Shown: one piece after another, positions 44,491 to 57,400 of the stretch
Numbering within the stretch: position 1 is the stretch's first letter
Layout: each line of letters opens with the position of its first letter
Source of the DNA: a virus
DNA: 64,000 bases
IMG/VR virus record: IMGVR_UViG_3300042731_004037
Coordinates: 98,417-162,416 of that record
Direction: 5' to 3' (one strand)
Notes under the pieces: generated by a model
The model's database searches: none
What the model saw: only the letters and a program-made list of their open reading frames with translations
Told to the model about the DNA's origin: nothing
Program-made: the position numbers and the translations under genes

Positions 44491-46452
44491 ATGGGAGATT
44501 TTCATTTTATCGATGATCCAACAGCATTACAAATAATAGCAACCATTTTAAATATGGCTGGTCCTAACTTTAATGCTCCCTACGATTCGTCTGCTCAACC
44601 GACAGATGGAGTAGCCAAAAGTGATGAATCATTAACACAGTATAATTGTCCTGGCGGAACTACAATTCGTAGTATGTCAAATCCAGCATCTACGCCTACT
44701 ATGGGATGGGTAATAAGTAGTTTGTTGACATCTTTAGGACCAGTTATTTCGGCCTATGGATTATTATTGCCAATTCTTGGGGTGATACGAGGTATAATAG
44801 AGATTTTGTGTTGCTTGATGAATCCATTTTGTGTAATTCCGGCCGTTATTAGGCTATTCACCAAATGGATACCACCATTCATTTCATTGTTTCCGCCAAT
44901 TGCTGGAGCAGTAATTATTGCTAGTACAATTAAATTAATATTGGCTATGGTGTATTTTATATTGACTGAAATAGTACCAACAATCCAGTTAGTAATCAAA
45001 AATATAAGAATGGTTGTAGAGGCATTTTCTTCTGGTAATGAAGCTAAAGCTAATGCTGGTAAACAAAAACTTGCCGCTTTGTTAATTGATTTCTTGAATA
45101 GGATAGGTATTCTATCTGTAGCAAAACCATTGCTTGACCTAGTATTTTTAATTTTAGGATTAGTATCTGGATTTCCGTGTGGGAGTGGGAAAACATCTAG
45201 TAAGAAATTACCCGTAATGACACAAGGAACACCATCTTTTGACCAAACTATTGAAGATACTTCGTGTTGTAATAATTCACAATGTCCACCAGAAATCGCA
45301 AATCCACCGAGTGGTAGAGCCGTGCTAACACCTACCTTTTTTGGTGATGCACCACCATTGTGGTGCTGGCAATTAGTTCCAATAACTGGGCATAGTAATA
45401 TAAAAAAACTTAGACCCTATTTACAAGATTTAAAATCTCAGCTTAATCCACAATTAGATGAGCCAATAGATGAGGCTGTACCAGTAGGATCAAAATATGA
45501 CGCTGCTCATTTTAGATTAAGAATTCTTGGTAGACGTGGACAAAAATATTGTGTAACATCGACAACACCAACAGAACCAATTGGCAGTATTGTCGTACCA
45601 ATAGCATCTATTACAAGTAAAGGAAAAGTATTAGTAAATAATGTAAATTTAACATCTTATCGTGGCATAGTGGATTATTGTATTGAACCAAATTATGAAC
45701 AATTAGTTGGCAGAAATATTATTGCTGTTGGTTGTCATCCAGACGTATTGCGCGTGAAAAACAATATACAACAGCGATTCGATAATTTAGAGATATCTGG
45801 ATTGTCGAAATACCCTGAGCTTGGAGATATTCCTGAAATATATACAGATATGTCAGATAAATTAAATAATAATTTAAAAAGAGTACAATCATTGGTCGAA
45901 GACCCATCATTAGATGATATACCAATCATTGAAGAATTAGGAGATGAAATGGTGAATTTATTATTTGCTGTTGTGGGAAAGATGACCGATAGATTAAACA
46001 TATTATTATCTAGGATTACCGATAAAATAACAAGTACATTTGAGGTTGATAAACATATAGTAAAAGCTGGTGGTATTGATAAAGCGCTTATACAAATAGT
46101 ACCAAGAGAAGCGGGTGGCGTTGCTGTCGCTCAGAATTTACCTACTGGTTCAGATATAAGCGTTGAAATATTTACTGATTTTGGTACTTTACAAAACCAG
46201 TATAGAGATAACAATACCGGTATGATAACTGCTGAATTAATATCTCCATTCCCTGGAATAGCCAATATAACAGCTAAAGTAAACACGGATTTTATAACTA
46301 ATTTTGACGGTGAAAATGAATCGATTAAGACTGAACGCGTCAAGTTTGTTGCTGATGCTATAATGCCTAAACGACGTACTATATCTAGACCATCTCATAA
46401 CAGGAAAGTGAGCTCTGGCATAATTAATGAGAGGGAGCCTGGAAATAGATAA
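44491..46452 (+). CDS. Baseplate-region protein with hydrophobic segments and Ig-like C-terminus
   Basis: 653 residues from ATG 44491 with AAGGAG upstream; a TTG at 44485 overlaps that spacing. Residues ~72-175 are strikingly hydrophobic and could form three or four membrane helices (SYGLLLPILGVIRGIIEILCC-like, PPIAGAVIIASTIKLILAMVYFIL). A Cys-rich loop lies among and after them (CCLMNPFC, CCNNSQCPP near 260). The C-terminal ~130 residues read as an Ig-like sandwich. Membrane-type sequence in a baseplate protein is unusual and might insert in the host envelope during DNA entry. The location among hub, spike and wedge genes supports a virion role, but no family is recognised. Confidence 0.55.
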   Translation: MGDFHFIDDPTALQIIATILNMAGPNFNAPYDSSAQPTDGVAKSDESLTQYNCPGGTTIRSMSNPASTPTMGWVISSLLTSLGPVISAYGLLLPILGVIRGIIEILCCLMNPFCVIPAVIRLFTKWIPPFISLFPPIAGAVIIASTIKLILAMVYFILTEIVPTIQLVIKNIRMVVEAFSSGNEAKANAGKQKLAALLIDFLNRIGILSVAKPLLDLVFLILGLVSGFPCGSGKTSSKKLPVMTQGTPSFDQTIEDTSCCNNSQCPPEIANPPSGRAVLTPTFFGDAPPLWCWQLVPITGHSNIKKLRPYLQDLKSQLNPQLDEPIDEAVPVGSKYDAAHFRLRILGRRGQKYCVTSTTPTEPIGSIVVPIASITSKGKVLVNNVNLTSYRGIVDYCIEPNYEQLVGRNIIAVGCHPDVLRVKNNIQQRFDNLEISGLSKYPELGDIPEIYTDMSDKLNNNLKRVQSLVEDPSLDDIPIIEELGDEMVNLLFAVVGKMTDRLNILLSRITDKITSTFEVDKHIVKAGGIDKALIQIVPREAGGVAVAQNLPTGSDISVEIFTDFGTLQNQYRDNNTGMITAELISPFPGIANITAKVNTDFITNFDGENESIKTERVKFVADAIMPKRRTISRPSHNRKVSSGIINEREPGNR

Positions 46453-47774
46453 TGTCTAATCAAAATAATGATTTCAACTTTGAAAACTTTTCTGTTCGAG
46501 CTATTCGTTATATAGATTCGTTAAGGTCATTTGGTAAGTCAGGTACTAAACCAAATGAATCTAGAATTAATGCTTTTTATAGGGCTCTTGGCCTTCCGAC
46601 TGTCATTCCAGAAAATGAACGAGATTGGATTGATGGAAAAACAGATGAATTTAACAATGGAAATATCAATAATTTGAATTTTATTTCATATAAGGCTGAT
46701 TTAGATGAACGTATCGGATTATTCGATAGAAAGGCGACAAATGAAGAAATTAATAACTTTTTAGATTTAAATAGACAAAATATTAAATCTAGTTTATCAA
46801 AAAATGAAAGCAATTATAGATATCGTGGAGTATTATTTCCTATGATTGTGGATGGTAGAATAAATATATTTCCACAGAGTAGACGAGTTGGCGGAGCTTT
46901 TATGTCGAATAGAGATTTAAAGCATGAGATGATAAAATATAAAAAACCATTCATAGAATCAATATTATATTTTAAATTGAAAGGGGAAAATTCTATTGAT
47001 AGTTCTAAACAGGTCAACACAAGTGCTGCTTTTCAAAATATTGCATTAGGAGACCTAAGCAATAATGCATCGATAAGGTTGCGCAAAACCTTGTATACTG
47101 TCTCTCATACATTTGAAAGAACTGTTCAAAAGATAAATTATTTAAGAGGATTAAGTGGAAAAGTTGTTATTCCTAACGTTCCTAATATTGCGCAGCAAAA
47201 CCTAAGTATGCAAAGTATTGATGAACAAATTGGACTATTAGATTACAGAATAAATCAACAAACAATAAAAGAAAGTTTTCAAAATTCTGTTTTATCTTTA
47301 TTTCAGTTCGACGACAATATAAACCTTGATACTCGTAATTTACAAGGGGAAGGTTTGGTTGATTTATTCCTTGAAATGTTAGTTCCCCAAAATAGGACCA
47401 AGAAACAGAGACGCAATCTTAATATTCAGCAAGATAAGGTTCACTTGGAAATTAAAGAAATATTTAGATCTATGGATCTTATGTTCGGAACATTTAGTGG
47501 AATCTCTGGAATTGATATATTAGTTACAATAATTGCACTTTTTGAATTAGACTCAACATATTTGACGGGTTTGTTGAATAAAAAATCGCAAGACAGATTG
47601 AAAGATATAAAAGGACAAAATCTTCCTGCTGTAACAAATGCTAAAGGCTTAAGTGAGTCAATTAATAAATTACAAACTGAAATTACTAAAATATTTGATG
47701 AATTATCTGGATACATAAAAACTATTAAACATGAAGACAAAGTACGTAATAGATATTCAGAAGGAGAACAATAA
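46452..47774 (+). CDS. Baseplate-associated hypothetical protein
   Basis: 440 residues; the ATG overlaps the previous stop by one base (TAATG), and GAGAGGGAG lies some way upstream. The protein is mainly alpha-helical, with Asn/Lys/Ile-rich composition. Residues ~60-120 contain repeated short charged helices. A hydrophobic stretch (ISGIDILVTIIALFEL) occurs near ~355. It is encoded between the hydrophobic baseplate protein and the gp25-like wedge, a position often taken by wedge or hub-wedge linker proteins. I do not recognise the family. Confidence 0.5.
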   Translation: MSNQNNDFNFENFSVRAIRYIDSLRSFGKSGTKPNESRINAFYRALGLPTVIPENERDWIDGKTDEFNNGNINNLNFISYKADLDERIGLFDRKATNEEINNFLDLNRQNIKSSLSKNESNYRYRGVLFPMIVDGRINIFPQSRRVGGAFMSNRDLKHEMIKYKKPFIESILYFKLKGENSIDSSKQVNTSAAFQNIALGDLSNNASIRLRKTLYTVSHTFERTVQKINYLRGLSGKVVIPNVPNIAQQNLSMQSIDEQIGLLDYRINQQTIKESFQNSVLSLFQFDDNINLDTRNLQGEGLVDLFLEMLVPQNRTKKQRRNLNIQQDKVHLEIKEIFRSMDLMFGTFSGISGIDILVTIIALFELDSTYLTGLLNKKSQDRLKDIKGQNLPAVTNAKGLSESINKLQTEITKIFDELSGYIKTIKHEDKVRNRYSEGEQ

Positions 47775-48203
47775 ATGTCATTCGATTTGGCACTTATTAA
47801 TGGTGATTTGAAAATTATATCCGATGGTAGTATAAAAACTGTTCAAGACACAGATAAGCTCAGACAAGATATTTTAAAGATATTAATAACATTACTTGGG
47901 TCAAACAGATTTCATCCATGGTATGGATGCGTATTATCAGACAATATAATAGGTAAAAATTTGCCAGATAATATAATTTTAAATGATATACGCACTAGTA
48001 TATTTCAGAGTTTAGATAAATTAAAAAAATTACAACAGCAACAACAAACAACTCAAAAGGTTAGTTTGGCTGAACTTATAAATAGTATAGGAAATATTGA
48101 TGTATATCGAGATCCAAGCGATCCACGACAGATAAAGATAAGGGTTGAGGTATATTCCAGACGATTAACAAAAATAGAAGAAATATTTTCATTAGAATTA
48201 TAA
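47775..48203 (+). CDS. Baseplate wedge protein, gp25-like
   Basis: 142 residues, GGAG before the start and abutting the previous stop. The pattern DLALINGDLKIISDGSIKTVQDTDKLRQDILKILITLLGSNRFHPWYGC is typical of gp25/W-type wedge proteins: a beta hairpin, a helix with KLRQDI, and the HPWYG turn. The C-terminus RIRVEVYSR-type strand ending EEIFSLEL also fits. A Gln-rich insertion (QQQQQTTQ, ~95-102) from a CAA/CAG run is an oddity. This protein joins the sheath's first ring to the wedge and is essential in contractile systems. Confidence 0.85.
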   Translation: MSFDLALINGDLKIISDGSIKTVQDTDKLRQDILKILITLLGSNRFHPWYGCVLSDNIIGKNLPDNIILNDIRTSIFQSLDKLKKLQQQQQTTQKVSLAELINSIGNIDVYRDPSDPRQIKIRVEVYSRRLTKIEEIFSLEL

Positions 48204-48216
48204 TTGGAGACACGCA

Positions 48217-51200
48217 ATGGCTATTTTTAAATCTTTTAACGATTTGGTTATATCAGCTATAGAATATTTGCGACTTGTACAACCTGAGCTAGATACAAAA
48301 CCTGGAACGGTATCGCGTGATGTTTTTGTGGACACACCATCCCAACAAATCGCTAATTTATATTCACAACTTAGAACTATATCAAATTTATCATCAATAT
48401 TTTCTATATCTGGGACAGATCTAAACAAATTGGCATCTAACTATAGTGTCTCTCGCATTAGTGGCGGTAGCGCTAGTGGGACTGTGGTATTTACTACAAA
48501 CAATATGGATGTAGATATACTAATTTCCAGCGGATCTATAGTTACTGCACGTAATGGCGTTAATTTTGCTACCCAGGAAAACGTAATTATGACTGCAACT
48601 AATGCTAATGTGTATAGAGCTACAGCTACCCGTTTACGCGCCGATCTTGAACTTGCTGGTATTACAGATGAATTTGCTGTAGAAATTACTGTTCAATCAC
48701 TAACTGCAGGTACTTCTGGAAATATTGGTAGATTCTCTATCACATCACATAATATAGATTCTATCTCAAATGTAACTAATCTAAATTCGTTCAGTGGAGG
48801 TAGTAATTCTGAGAGTGATGATGAATTTAGATCCCGTATTCTTAGTATTTTTGCTGGCAGTAATACCGGAACATCTCTCGGTTATACAAATGCTGTTGGT
48901 ATTGTTCCTGGTATATTAGATTCAGAAATAGTAGTTCCTGGGGATCCATTATTAATTCGGGATGGCACACAAGTTTCAACAAATAGTGATGGGAATTTGG
49001 TTGTATCTGACCCTGGTAGTGGTGGGAAAGTAGATATATATATTCTCGGTAGTAATTTAGAAAGTCAGATAGATTCATTTATATTTAATGATCAAAGTGG
49101 TAAAAATGATCCAACCGATCCATCCAATGATTACATATTAGGACAAAAAGGGCAAGATACAACACTGAATGCTGCCCAACGCCGGGTTACTTTAATTTCT
49201 TCTAATGATTTACCATATCAACCAATTGATAATATAATTAGCGTTAGTGGCAGTTCTTCGGGTGCTAATTTTGTAGAAAAGTATACTGATGAACAAGGCC
49301 GCGAACATGGTAATTATGAACTTGTAACGGACACGGGAAATTTTAGTGGTAGTCCGTTTGGTTTTGATAAATTACATTGGGTATCAGATTATATTGAATT
49401 AGATAATGAAAACGTTACAAAAGGTGTTTTCAATGGAATAGATTCATTAAATTTTTCGGATGTAGGTGAAATTAGGGACATAACTCAGGATTATTTAGTT
49501 ACTAATGAAAATTCTATTACAAGTACATCTAATAGAAGTTATGTTACATTACGTCATACTCCAATCAGAAATGTTAGTAGGATAGTAAATCTTACAACTG
49601 GAGAAAGATATATTGTTGAATATCAAAACCCGGATGGTGAAGAAGGTGGTTTAAACACTACTGGGAAAATTATGATCAGCGGTAGTACACTTCCAGTTGG
49701 TACTGATATATTGCAAGTAGATTATACATGGGTTAAAAACTTTGATAATGTGTTTGATTTCGATAGCCTAGGTAACTATAATGAGTCTCGCCGGGTTCAA
49801 GATTCTGTTGATTGGGGCTTTGGTAATTTAGTAAAGAACGAGCCGTCAACCGTTGTAGATGATGGCTATGGTAATTTGGCTATTACAGTTACACACCCAA
49901 TATTCAAAGTATTATCAGTAAATTCATTCGATACTAGTATTACTAATATTAGTAATGGTACGGTAACTACAAATGATACAGTAACAAATGTTGTCGACAT
50001 AAGACGAATATCAGATAATGCAGAATTGTTTAATACAGATGCTAGAGGTGGAACATTATCTGGCACATCAGCCATTGTGTTGCCAACCGATTCAATTGCA
50101 GAAGATGGTGATACAGTAAAGGTTAGATTCAATGCATCTGACATGTTTGCTCCAGATGGGTATAATGAAGGTACATTTACTGGTACAACGATAATATTAC
50201 CAGAAAATGTGACATCGTTCGGCACCAGTGTTTTGGTTAATTACATAGCAAATGTATTAACTCTAGTTCCAGAAGATGAATTAAGTAATTTACCGTTCAC
50301 TAAAAATAATAATAAATTTCTAGTAGCCGGAGAAGTGAGTGGGGAACAGCCAACATCCAATTTAATTGATGATGATAATAATTTCACTAGCAATCTACGC
50401 CGAGCCGGATCCAACATTAAAGTGGCTGTTTCATCAATTCCGTCAGAAGGAATAATAACTATATCAGGTACAACTGTACATAAAGTAACGGACGCATTAG
50501 TAGTTGTAACATCTGGATCCGGATACGAAATAGATTTGCAGTCAGCAATTAAGACAGATCTAAATACAACCTCAATATCGTCAAATATTCAGATTATGAA
50601 GTTAGTTAGTCTAGAAAGAGTACTACTAGATAATTCTGGCCAAGTAGATTATATAGATAATAATTATGATATAGTAAATTATTATCTTAAAAATAATTCG
50701 TATGATTTAGATGTGTCACTAGAAAATTCATCTATCAGTAAGACGAAAGTAGTCTTACCACAAACATCCGAAAATGTTGAAGCTAGATTGAATACTGGAG
50801 ATATTGTTCGAGCAACATTCTATTATATTTATACTAATAATTATGAACAATTATATTTTTCAAAAGATGGAACACATATTACTGATAAATATTTTATAGA
50901 TATAAGCAGAGTATCACTTGCATCAGGATTCAAAGATTCTTCTGGCAGTATATCTGGAAATATAACTGTGTCAAATTTTAATCAACCTGTTAATAATACA
51001 GTATATAATGTAAGCTATGATTATACCGCACCTAAGGAAAATGAACGTATAACAGTTACATTTAATCATAATACCTTGGCAAATGATGCTACCAATGCTA
51101 TTGAAAATGTCAGGCCTATTACTGCTGACGTCTTAGTGAAAATTGCTGAGCCGGTTATTATTAATGTATATTCAAAAATTGTGTTATTATCAGAATACCA

Positions 51201-51447
51201 AACTCAGTCATTAACAGTGGTACAAGATGCTATAGAAGCTGTAACAAGTTTTCTGACAGCTAGTAGTCTTGGAACAACAGTGGATGCGTCTGATGTTATT
51301 AATAAATTGTATTCAGTTAATGGAATTGATCGCGTAAGAATTATTAATTTTAGTGTCGGAAACAGTGGAAATTTGTTAAGTGTTACTGCAGAAAAAAATC
51401 AGTATTTAGATGCTGGAACAGTTACTATAGAGGTAGAGGAACGATAA
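48217..51447 (+). CDS. Baseplate J-like wedge protein (gp6/gp47 family)
   Basis: 1076 residues, GGAG before ATG 48217. The first ~250 residues show the baseplate-J core: TKPGTVSRDVFVDTPSQQIANLYSQL, GTDLNKLASNYSVSRISGGSASGTVVF, and SDDEFRSRILSIFAGSNTGTSLGYTNAV. The last ~100 residues match the C-terminal J domain (PVIINVYSKIVLL... VNGIDRVRIINFSV). Between them about 700 residues of beta-rich inserts with DGYG-type turns make it more than twice the size of P2 gpJ (~300) and larger than T4 gp6 (~660). It forms the wedge dimers that ring the hub and drive sheath contraction. Confidence 0.85.
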   Translation: MAIFKSFNDLVISAIEYLRLVQPELDTKPGTVSRDVFVDTPSQQIANLYSQLRTISNLSSIFSISGTDLNKLASNYSVSRISGGSASGTVVFTTNNMDVDILISSGSIVTARNGVNFATQENVIMTATNANVYRATATRLRADLELAGITDEFAVEITVQSLTAGTSGNIGRFSITSHNIDSISNVTNLNSFSGGSNSESDDEFRSRILSIFAGSNTGTSLGYTNAVGIVPGILDSEIVVPGDPLLIRDGTQVSTNSDGNLVVSDPGSGGKVDIYILGSNLESQIDSFIFNDQSGKNDPTDPSNDYILGQKGQDTTLNAAQRRVTLISSNDLPYQPIDNIISVSGSSSGANFVEKYTDEQGREHGNYELVTDTGNFSGSPFGFDKLHWVSDYIELDNENVTKGVFNGIDSLNFSDVGEIRDITQDYLVTNENSITSTSNRSYVTLRHTPIRNVSRIVNLTTGERYIVEYQNPDGEEGGLNTTGKIMISGSTLPVGTDILQVDYTWVKNFDNVFDFDSLGNYNESRRVQDSVDWGFGNLVKNEPSTVVDDGYGNLAITVTHPIFKVLSVNSFDTSITNISNGTVTTNDTVTNVVDIRRISDNAELFNTDARGGTLSGTSAIVLPTDSIAEDGDTVKVRFNASDMFAPDGYNEGTFTGTTIILPENVTSFGTSVLVNYIANVLTLVPEDELSNLPFTKNNNKFLVAGEVSGEQPTSNLIDDDNNFTSNLRRAGSNIKVAVSSIPSEGIITISGTTVHKVTDALVVVTSGSGYEIDLQSAIKTDLNTTSISSNIQIMKLVSLERVLLDNSGQVDYIDNNYDIVNYYLKNNSYDLDVSLENSSISKTKVVLPQTSENVEARLNTGDIVRATFYYIYTNNYEQLYFSKDGTHITDKYFIDISRVSLASGFKDSSGSISGNITVSNFNQPVNNTVYNVSYDYTAPKENERITVTFNHNTLANDATNAIENVRPITADVLVKIAEPVIINVYSKIVLLSEYQTQSLTVVQDAIEAVTSFLTASSLGTTVDASDVINKLYSVNGIDRVRIINFSVGNSGNLLSVTAEKNQYLDAGTVTIEVEER

Positions 51448-51448
51448 T

Positions 51449-54400
51449 ATGGCTTTTGCTTATGTGCGTACACTTGAACTGACGGTATCAAGTATACAGA
51501 TACTATTTAACGATGATGTAGACACAAATATCGGTGTCAATAATATATCTATTGTGTCTGGAATTGATAGCATTAACAACCCAGAGATAAAATCTGTTAG
51601 CGTTGAAAATGATATAGTAAAAATAACATTTCGACCATTGTTCCCAAACGTTCAATATAAAATAACATTTAGTAGTACCAATACTACTCCTTTTCAAACA
51701 GTTAATGGAGAAATAATTACTGAGGATGGTAACAGAAATTCATTCTTTTTTAATAGTCCTGGGGAAGAACAAAATGATATTAGAGATGCAATGTTTAATG
51801 ATGTTTCTACTTTGTATGAGACAGGAGAAACAACGCTAGTTAGAGATTTAATTTCATCTACTGCTGACGAATTACAAAAAGCAAGAGATTCTATAGAAAC
51901 TGTACGTTCAGGTAATTATTTATCTGTTCTAGTGACAGATGAATTAAAAGAAAGAGATGATGGTCCAATAGACAAATTAGATAATGGTGGCGCCTTTGAA
52001 ATACTTCGTGTTGCTAGAACGCCTACTGGGTCCAACAAAATCACATATATTGAGTTTAATGCGAATAGATCTCAATCTTTTAAAATTAGGAGTTCTACAA
52101 TAGTAAACTCAATAGTGTCGACCGTTACATCCGATCCCATAAGTTTACAGTCTATTGATGTTATAAATGAAAAAATTACTGATGATATAGATATTACAAA
52201 TCATTTTAATGGACTCAATATCAAGGTATCAAATTTACCAGTTATTCAGGTTATTTCGGTTTCCCTATTTAGAGATGGAGAATATATTGAGTATGATATA
52301 GAAAGATTTGGGTATACATTGAAAAACAATAGGTATGATACAAATTCTGCATCTAGTAATGTAAATTTTGATGATAATGAAATAGAACTATCATTAAGCT
52401 CAGTTACTGGATCGGAAGGCGGATTTTTAATCCCAAGATCTGGGGATGAAATATATATATCATATATATATAAAAAATTAGGACGCGATGTGGACACAGA
52501 ATCTATTTTATTTACACGAATGAAAAATGTTGTACGTGAAGCTACGCCTCCAGTTATAAACAAATTTTCGCTTAACCATGCTCCAATAGTTACACAATTG
52601 GATGAAATAGCTTCCACAAATTCTGTAGAATTTCTCAACACACAGTCATCTAATGGGAAGCTTGCATTTACAACTGTACACCCAGCCTTCAAAAAAGAAT
52701 TACCTTACGATATAACTAGATTGCCATCAAAAGTTGGGGAATATACAATAAACCATAACACTGGTGAAGTGTATGTATATGGTGAAGATGAACATAATTC
52801 TGGTACTGGTGAAAACGCTCCTGTTGCTAACTATACATATCGTGAAATATTTTCCGAAGATTTGGATTATACATTTAATAGTGATAGAGATGAAATAGCA
52901 ATAAGATCTACTAGAAATATTTCTGGAATTGAAGCTAAGATAACATTTAGTTATGAAGATACATTTGCTGAAGGAACAGATTATAATGTATTATCTCATG
53001 TTGAGGTTCTTAATGAAAGGGTTAATAATAAATTAATTGACTCTTTTAAAATTGAAACTAACCATTTCCCCGTAACAGATGTCTTTAGAATTTTAAACGA
53101 AACAACTGGTGAGTTATATACTTTAGATCGCTTTAATAACACATCTGTTTCTTTTTCCGGTAGGAATGCCCCAAGACAACGTGATGTAACTAGGGAACGT
53201 GTTACTTTTTCTCGGGTTCCACAAGAAATATTATTGGTGTCCGATGAACTAACAAATTCATCAAGTATTAGAATTTTTAAAATAGATTTATCCAACAATG
53301 GAATATCCGATAGTCAAAATAGATTTGTTGGTGCCAATTTTAATACATCAGTGATATTTTCCAGAACAGATTTGTTTATTAGAGAATTTTTCTACGAAAA
53401 CAGATTATACACAAATGTTAATACAAATATTAATAAATTACAGAAAATTGGAGACTATATAATTGATTATACAAATGGAATTGTATATGTCGCTGTTACA
53501 TCTGATGAAGGAACCGATCTTGGTGATATAAGTTATCAGTATTCTTGTGTCGATACCGTAAATGATCATATTTTGAATGTTAACAATATATATCGGAGTA
53601 AGAGTTCTTCAGAAATCAATGTTAATACATACAATATAGGAAATATTACCGATACAACTGCAAATATTGTTGGATTAGAACAAGTAGGGGAACGGTTTAT
53701 AAATAATAATTCAACACGCACATTATTGATTGGTACACACCAAAGTGGCGAAGATGGAATAACATTAAATGGATCCTATTCTTTTGTATCTAATAGTGGT
53801 GTATTTACGTCAGATGATATAGGAAGGATATTAATAGTTGGGTCATCATCTCAAACACCAGTACAAGAAGTAGAAATAACAAATATAATTAACGACCATG
53901 AAATAACTGTATCTCAAAGTTTTAATTATACTAAAAACGGCAGAATATGGACGATAGTAGACATATCTTCTAATTCACCAAAAACTATTACTCTTGGACA
54001 TGATATTGTATCAGTAAAAAATATTTATACCGTAACACAATTAGGCACATTGCCAGCAGAAGATTTAGATGGATATTTTGATATTAATCGTGATTCAATT
54101 GATGGTAATGTTATTACACTTGGGAATAGTAATCCATTGAAAGTTGGCGATGCGATTATTGTAGATTACAATCCAGGAAATTTATTTATAGATTATAGAT
54201 ATTTACAAGATGAGCTAATAATATCGTATGAATATGGCGCTAATAGTTTAGACTGGAGTATTAGTGATTCATTAAATAATGGTGATGAATACTATATAAC
54301 CTACAAATATGGTGCTCTTCGAGAGTCACTATTATCAAACTTTGGATCACTTACACAAATTGACCAACTTACAACATTTTCACCTAATTTAGATAGAGAA

Positions 54401-57400
54401 ATATATAGGTCAATTGTTGGAGGTGCTCTTCAATCATTTATTAAAGGACCAACAATTCCGTCATTAGAGAGGTTAGTCGAATCTTTTACTGATGTAACTC
54501 CAAACATAAATGAAGCTGCCTTTGATAATTGGGTTCTTGGAAGGGATAATCTGCATTTGCGCAGTCCTATTTATGATAGTAATCAGACATTCGATCTTGG
54601 TAAATTTGATAATGGTGCTATTATTTCGGATAACAATATTCAAGTTCCAGCTTTAGCTCATCTTAGATTAGATGAAGGTACGTTGGAAACTTGGATACGG
54701 CCAAATTGGAAGGGGCTTTCAAATGATGCTAGTCTAACATTCTCGAATTTACTTATAGATGGGTATGAAGATTTATCTAGTATATATATTGGTTTTTCTG
54801 GTGCAAATCCAGTTGAAATGCCATTTACTTTATCTATAAACAATAGTGACATTTCTGTATCTGGAGAACCTTCTAATATTAATAATGATACTGGGTTTTT
54901 TATTTGGTTTGATGAATTCACAGATTTATGGAATGTTCGTTGGCGTGAAAATGCTAATAATATAGTAGAATTTACTGGATCAATTTCAACTGATGGAGAG
55001 TTTTTTAATATCGCAAAGCCAACCGGCCCAGATGGATATGAAATAAATGAAATTACAGATGTTATAACGAGCACAACTAATGGCATTAGTTTTACAGCTT
55101 TTATAGATGATGTAGATGATATAGGCGGATCTTCTCCATATTATGTAGATGGTATATCTTTTTCATCTGGAAAATTACATTATATTTTTGATATTGCTGA
55201 AGATTCAGCAACAAACAGAATGTCTTTATTCAAAGATGGAACAGGGTACTTAAATTTTCAGGTATTTGATAATAGACTTAAATATGGTAAACACGCCGGC
55301 TTGTACAATATTTCAAAAAATATTAGAGATTGGCAAGCTAACCTGCTACATCACATAGCAATCTCTTGGAAATTTAATTCTTCAGATGAACAAGATGAAA
55401 TACATATGTTTGTCGATGGAGAAGAAGTCACAAATCTCTTTAAATATGGTGGAAACCCGAAAGCTAACTCATCTTATGATTTTGGTAATATTGCCGAAGA
55501 GATTATTACGATGTCATCTGTTAACCCAATTGTCGGCGGAATTGATGGTTCAACGGTTTCAGGATCTAAGATATTTTATTCACCATCATCAGATTTCACA
55601 GAAATTGGAATACAGATTGGTCATCAATTATATTTATTAGATGAAACCGCAGATGGGATAGGAGAACCCAATTTTGGTGCACCATACACAATAACAGGTG
55701 TTGGAACTACCACATTAACATTAAATAGAGCATTTACACTAACACTCGGCAATTTACAATATAGTATTAATTCGTTAACATCTACTGTGTCGACACCAGT
55801 AAATATACAAGATTTTGTGGTAATATCGGTTGATTCAGACGGTAATGAAACAGAATTGTATGGCGTTGATGCAGAATATCCAGATTATTCTGTCAGAAGA
55901 GGTGGAAATAATACACACGTAATTACAATAAATAATGGAGTCTCTACTGGAGACTCAGTAATAATTCGTCCATTAGGGTTAGTATTACAGAGATGTAAAG
56001 AAAAAGTATATGTATATGATGGCGGTTATGATGAGATAAGACTGAATTCGTCTGCACCAGTATCACTTGGTGATGTTAAAATAACTGCTATAATATTAGA
56101 TAGAACTTTGATTAAAGCTGGTGGTGGATTTGGTTTAGTTGGTACTATAATTGGGGCACAGCTTGTAACAATGTTGCAGTCCTACTTTGATAATGTCTGT
56201 CAACCAAGTAATCAATCATCTGGTAGGAAACTGTCTGTTAAACTTTCCGGTGACAATTTTAACTATAATATTCCTGGAAATCAAGTAATCATATCAGGCA
56301 AGACATTTTCGGGAGCTGTTAAAGAAACAATACTTTTTACAGAAAGCACCACAATAATTACTGATGAATATTGGAAAAGTATTGATTCAATAACTGTATC
56401 TGTAATTCCAATTGATGCGTCACAATATGTTGGGTCAATAGAAATTAGAGAATACAACCCTATAACTATATCCGAGAATAATGGTGATTTTGCAGAGGTT
56501 GTTGAGTATTCTAATGGTATATTCAGATTAGAAACATATGGAACAGCTGGACAACCATTCATACTTAATGGATGTATGTACGAAGTTGATTATCCTTCTA
56601 GGTTACGAATCAGGTTAGATGCTATTCCAGATACTTTTTATATTGGTAGCGATTACACAGGTAGTAATAACTTTGATGGTATTATTGATGAATTTAAAGT
56701 AATAGATATAATGTCTGATGATACAAGACCAGGAGAGATTGCTAATTCTAACGTTCCATCTGTAACAACTAGCTATAATTTATCACAGTCCCAAGATAAT
56801 AATGAAAATACACTATTACTAATGCATTTTGGCGATGAAGTGGCCGATGATTCTGTGTTTAGAGACAGATACAATAGCGGTTTTGAATCAGCTTCTAGTG
56901 TGAATGATTCGTTTGGGACTTCAATCAAGTTTGTTCAAGATAAACCATATATAATAAATAATGCTAATTATATTTTCAATTCTGAAGAAGGAACTGTTGA
57001 ATTTTGGTTAAGTCCGTTAGATGATTCACGTGGTGACCCAAATTTTCATTATTATATAGACATGTCCGCTGTTGTAGAAGAAGAGATAGAATCTATCTCA
57101 TCGTTAAATGTTATTACTAATCAAAGAATAAGAGAAGTGGAAAGCATTAGATTAATAACAGATATATATAATACTGGAACAAATTATTATACTGGTGGAT
57201 ATGTATCAAATGTAGATTATAAGACTATAACTTTAGGAATACCATTACCAGCACAAAATGTAGCATTAAAAATTACATATATTCCATTAAATAGTCAGGG
57301 AGACAGAGTTAGTTTGTTTAGGGATCCAAATGGTCGTATATGTTTTTTTGTGAAAGCATCTGGTATTGAACATATAATTTCTGTCCCAATGGCATGGAAA

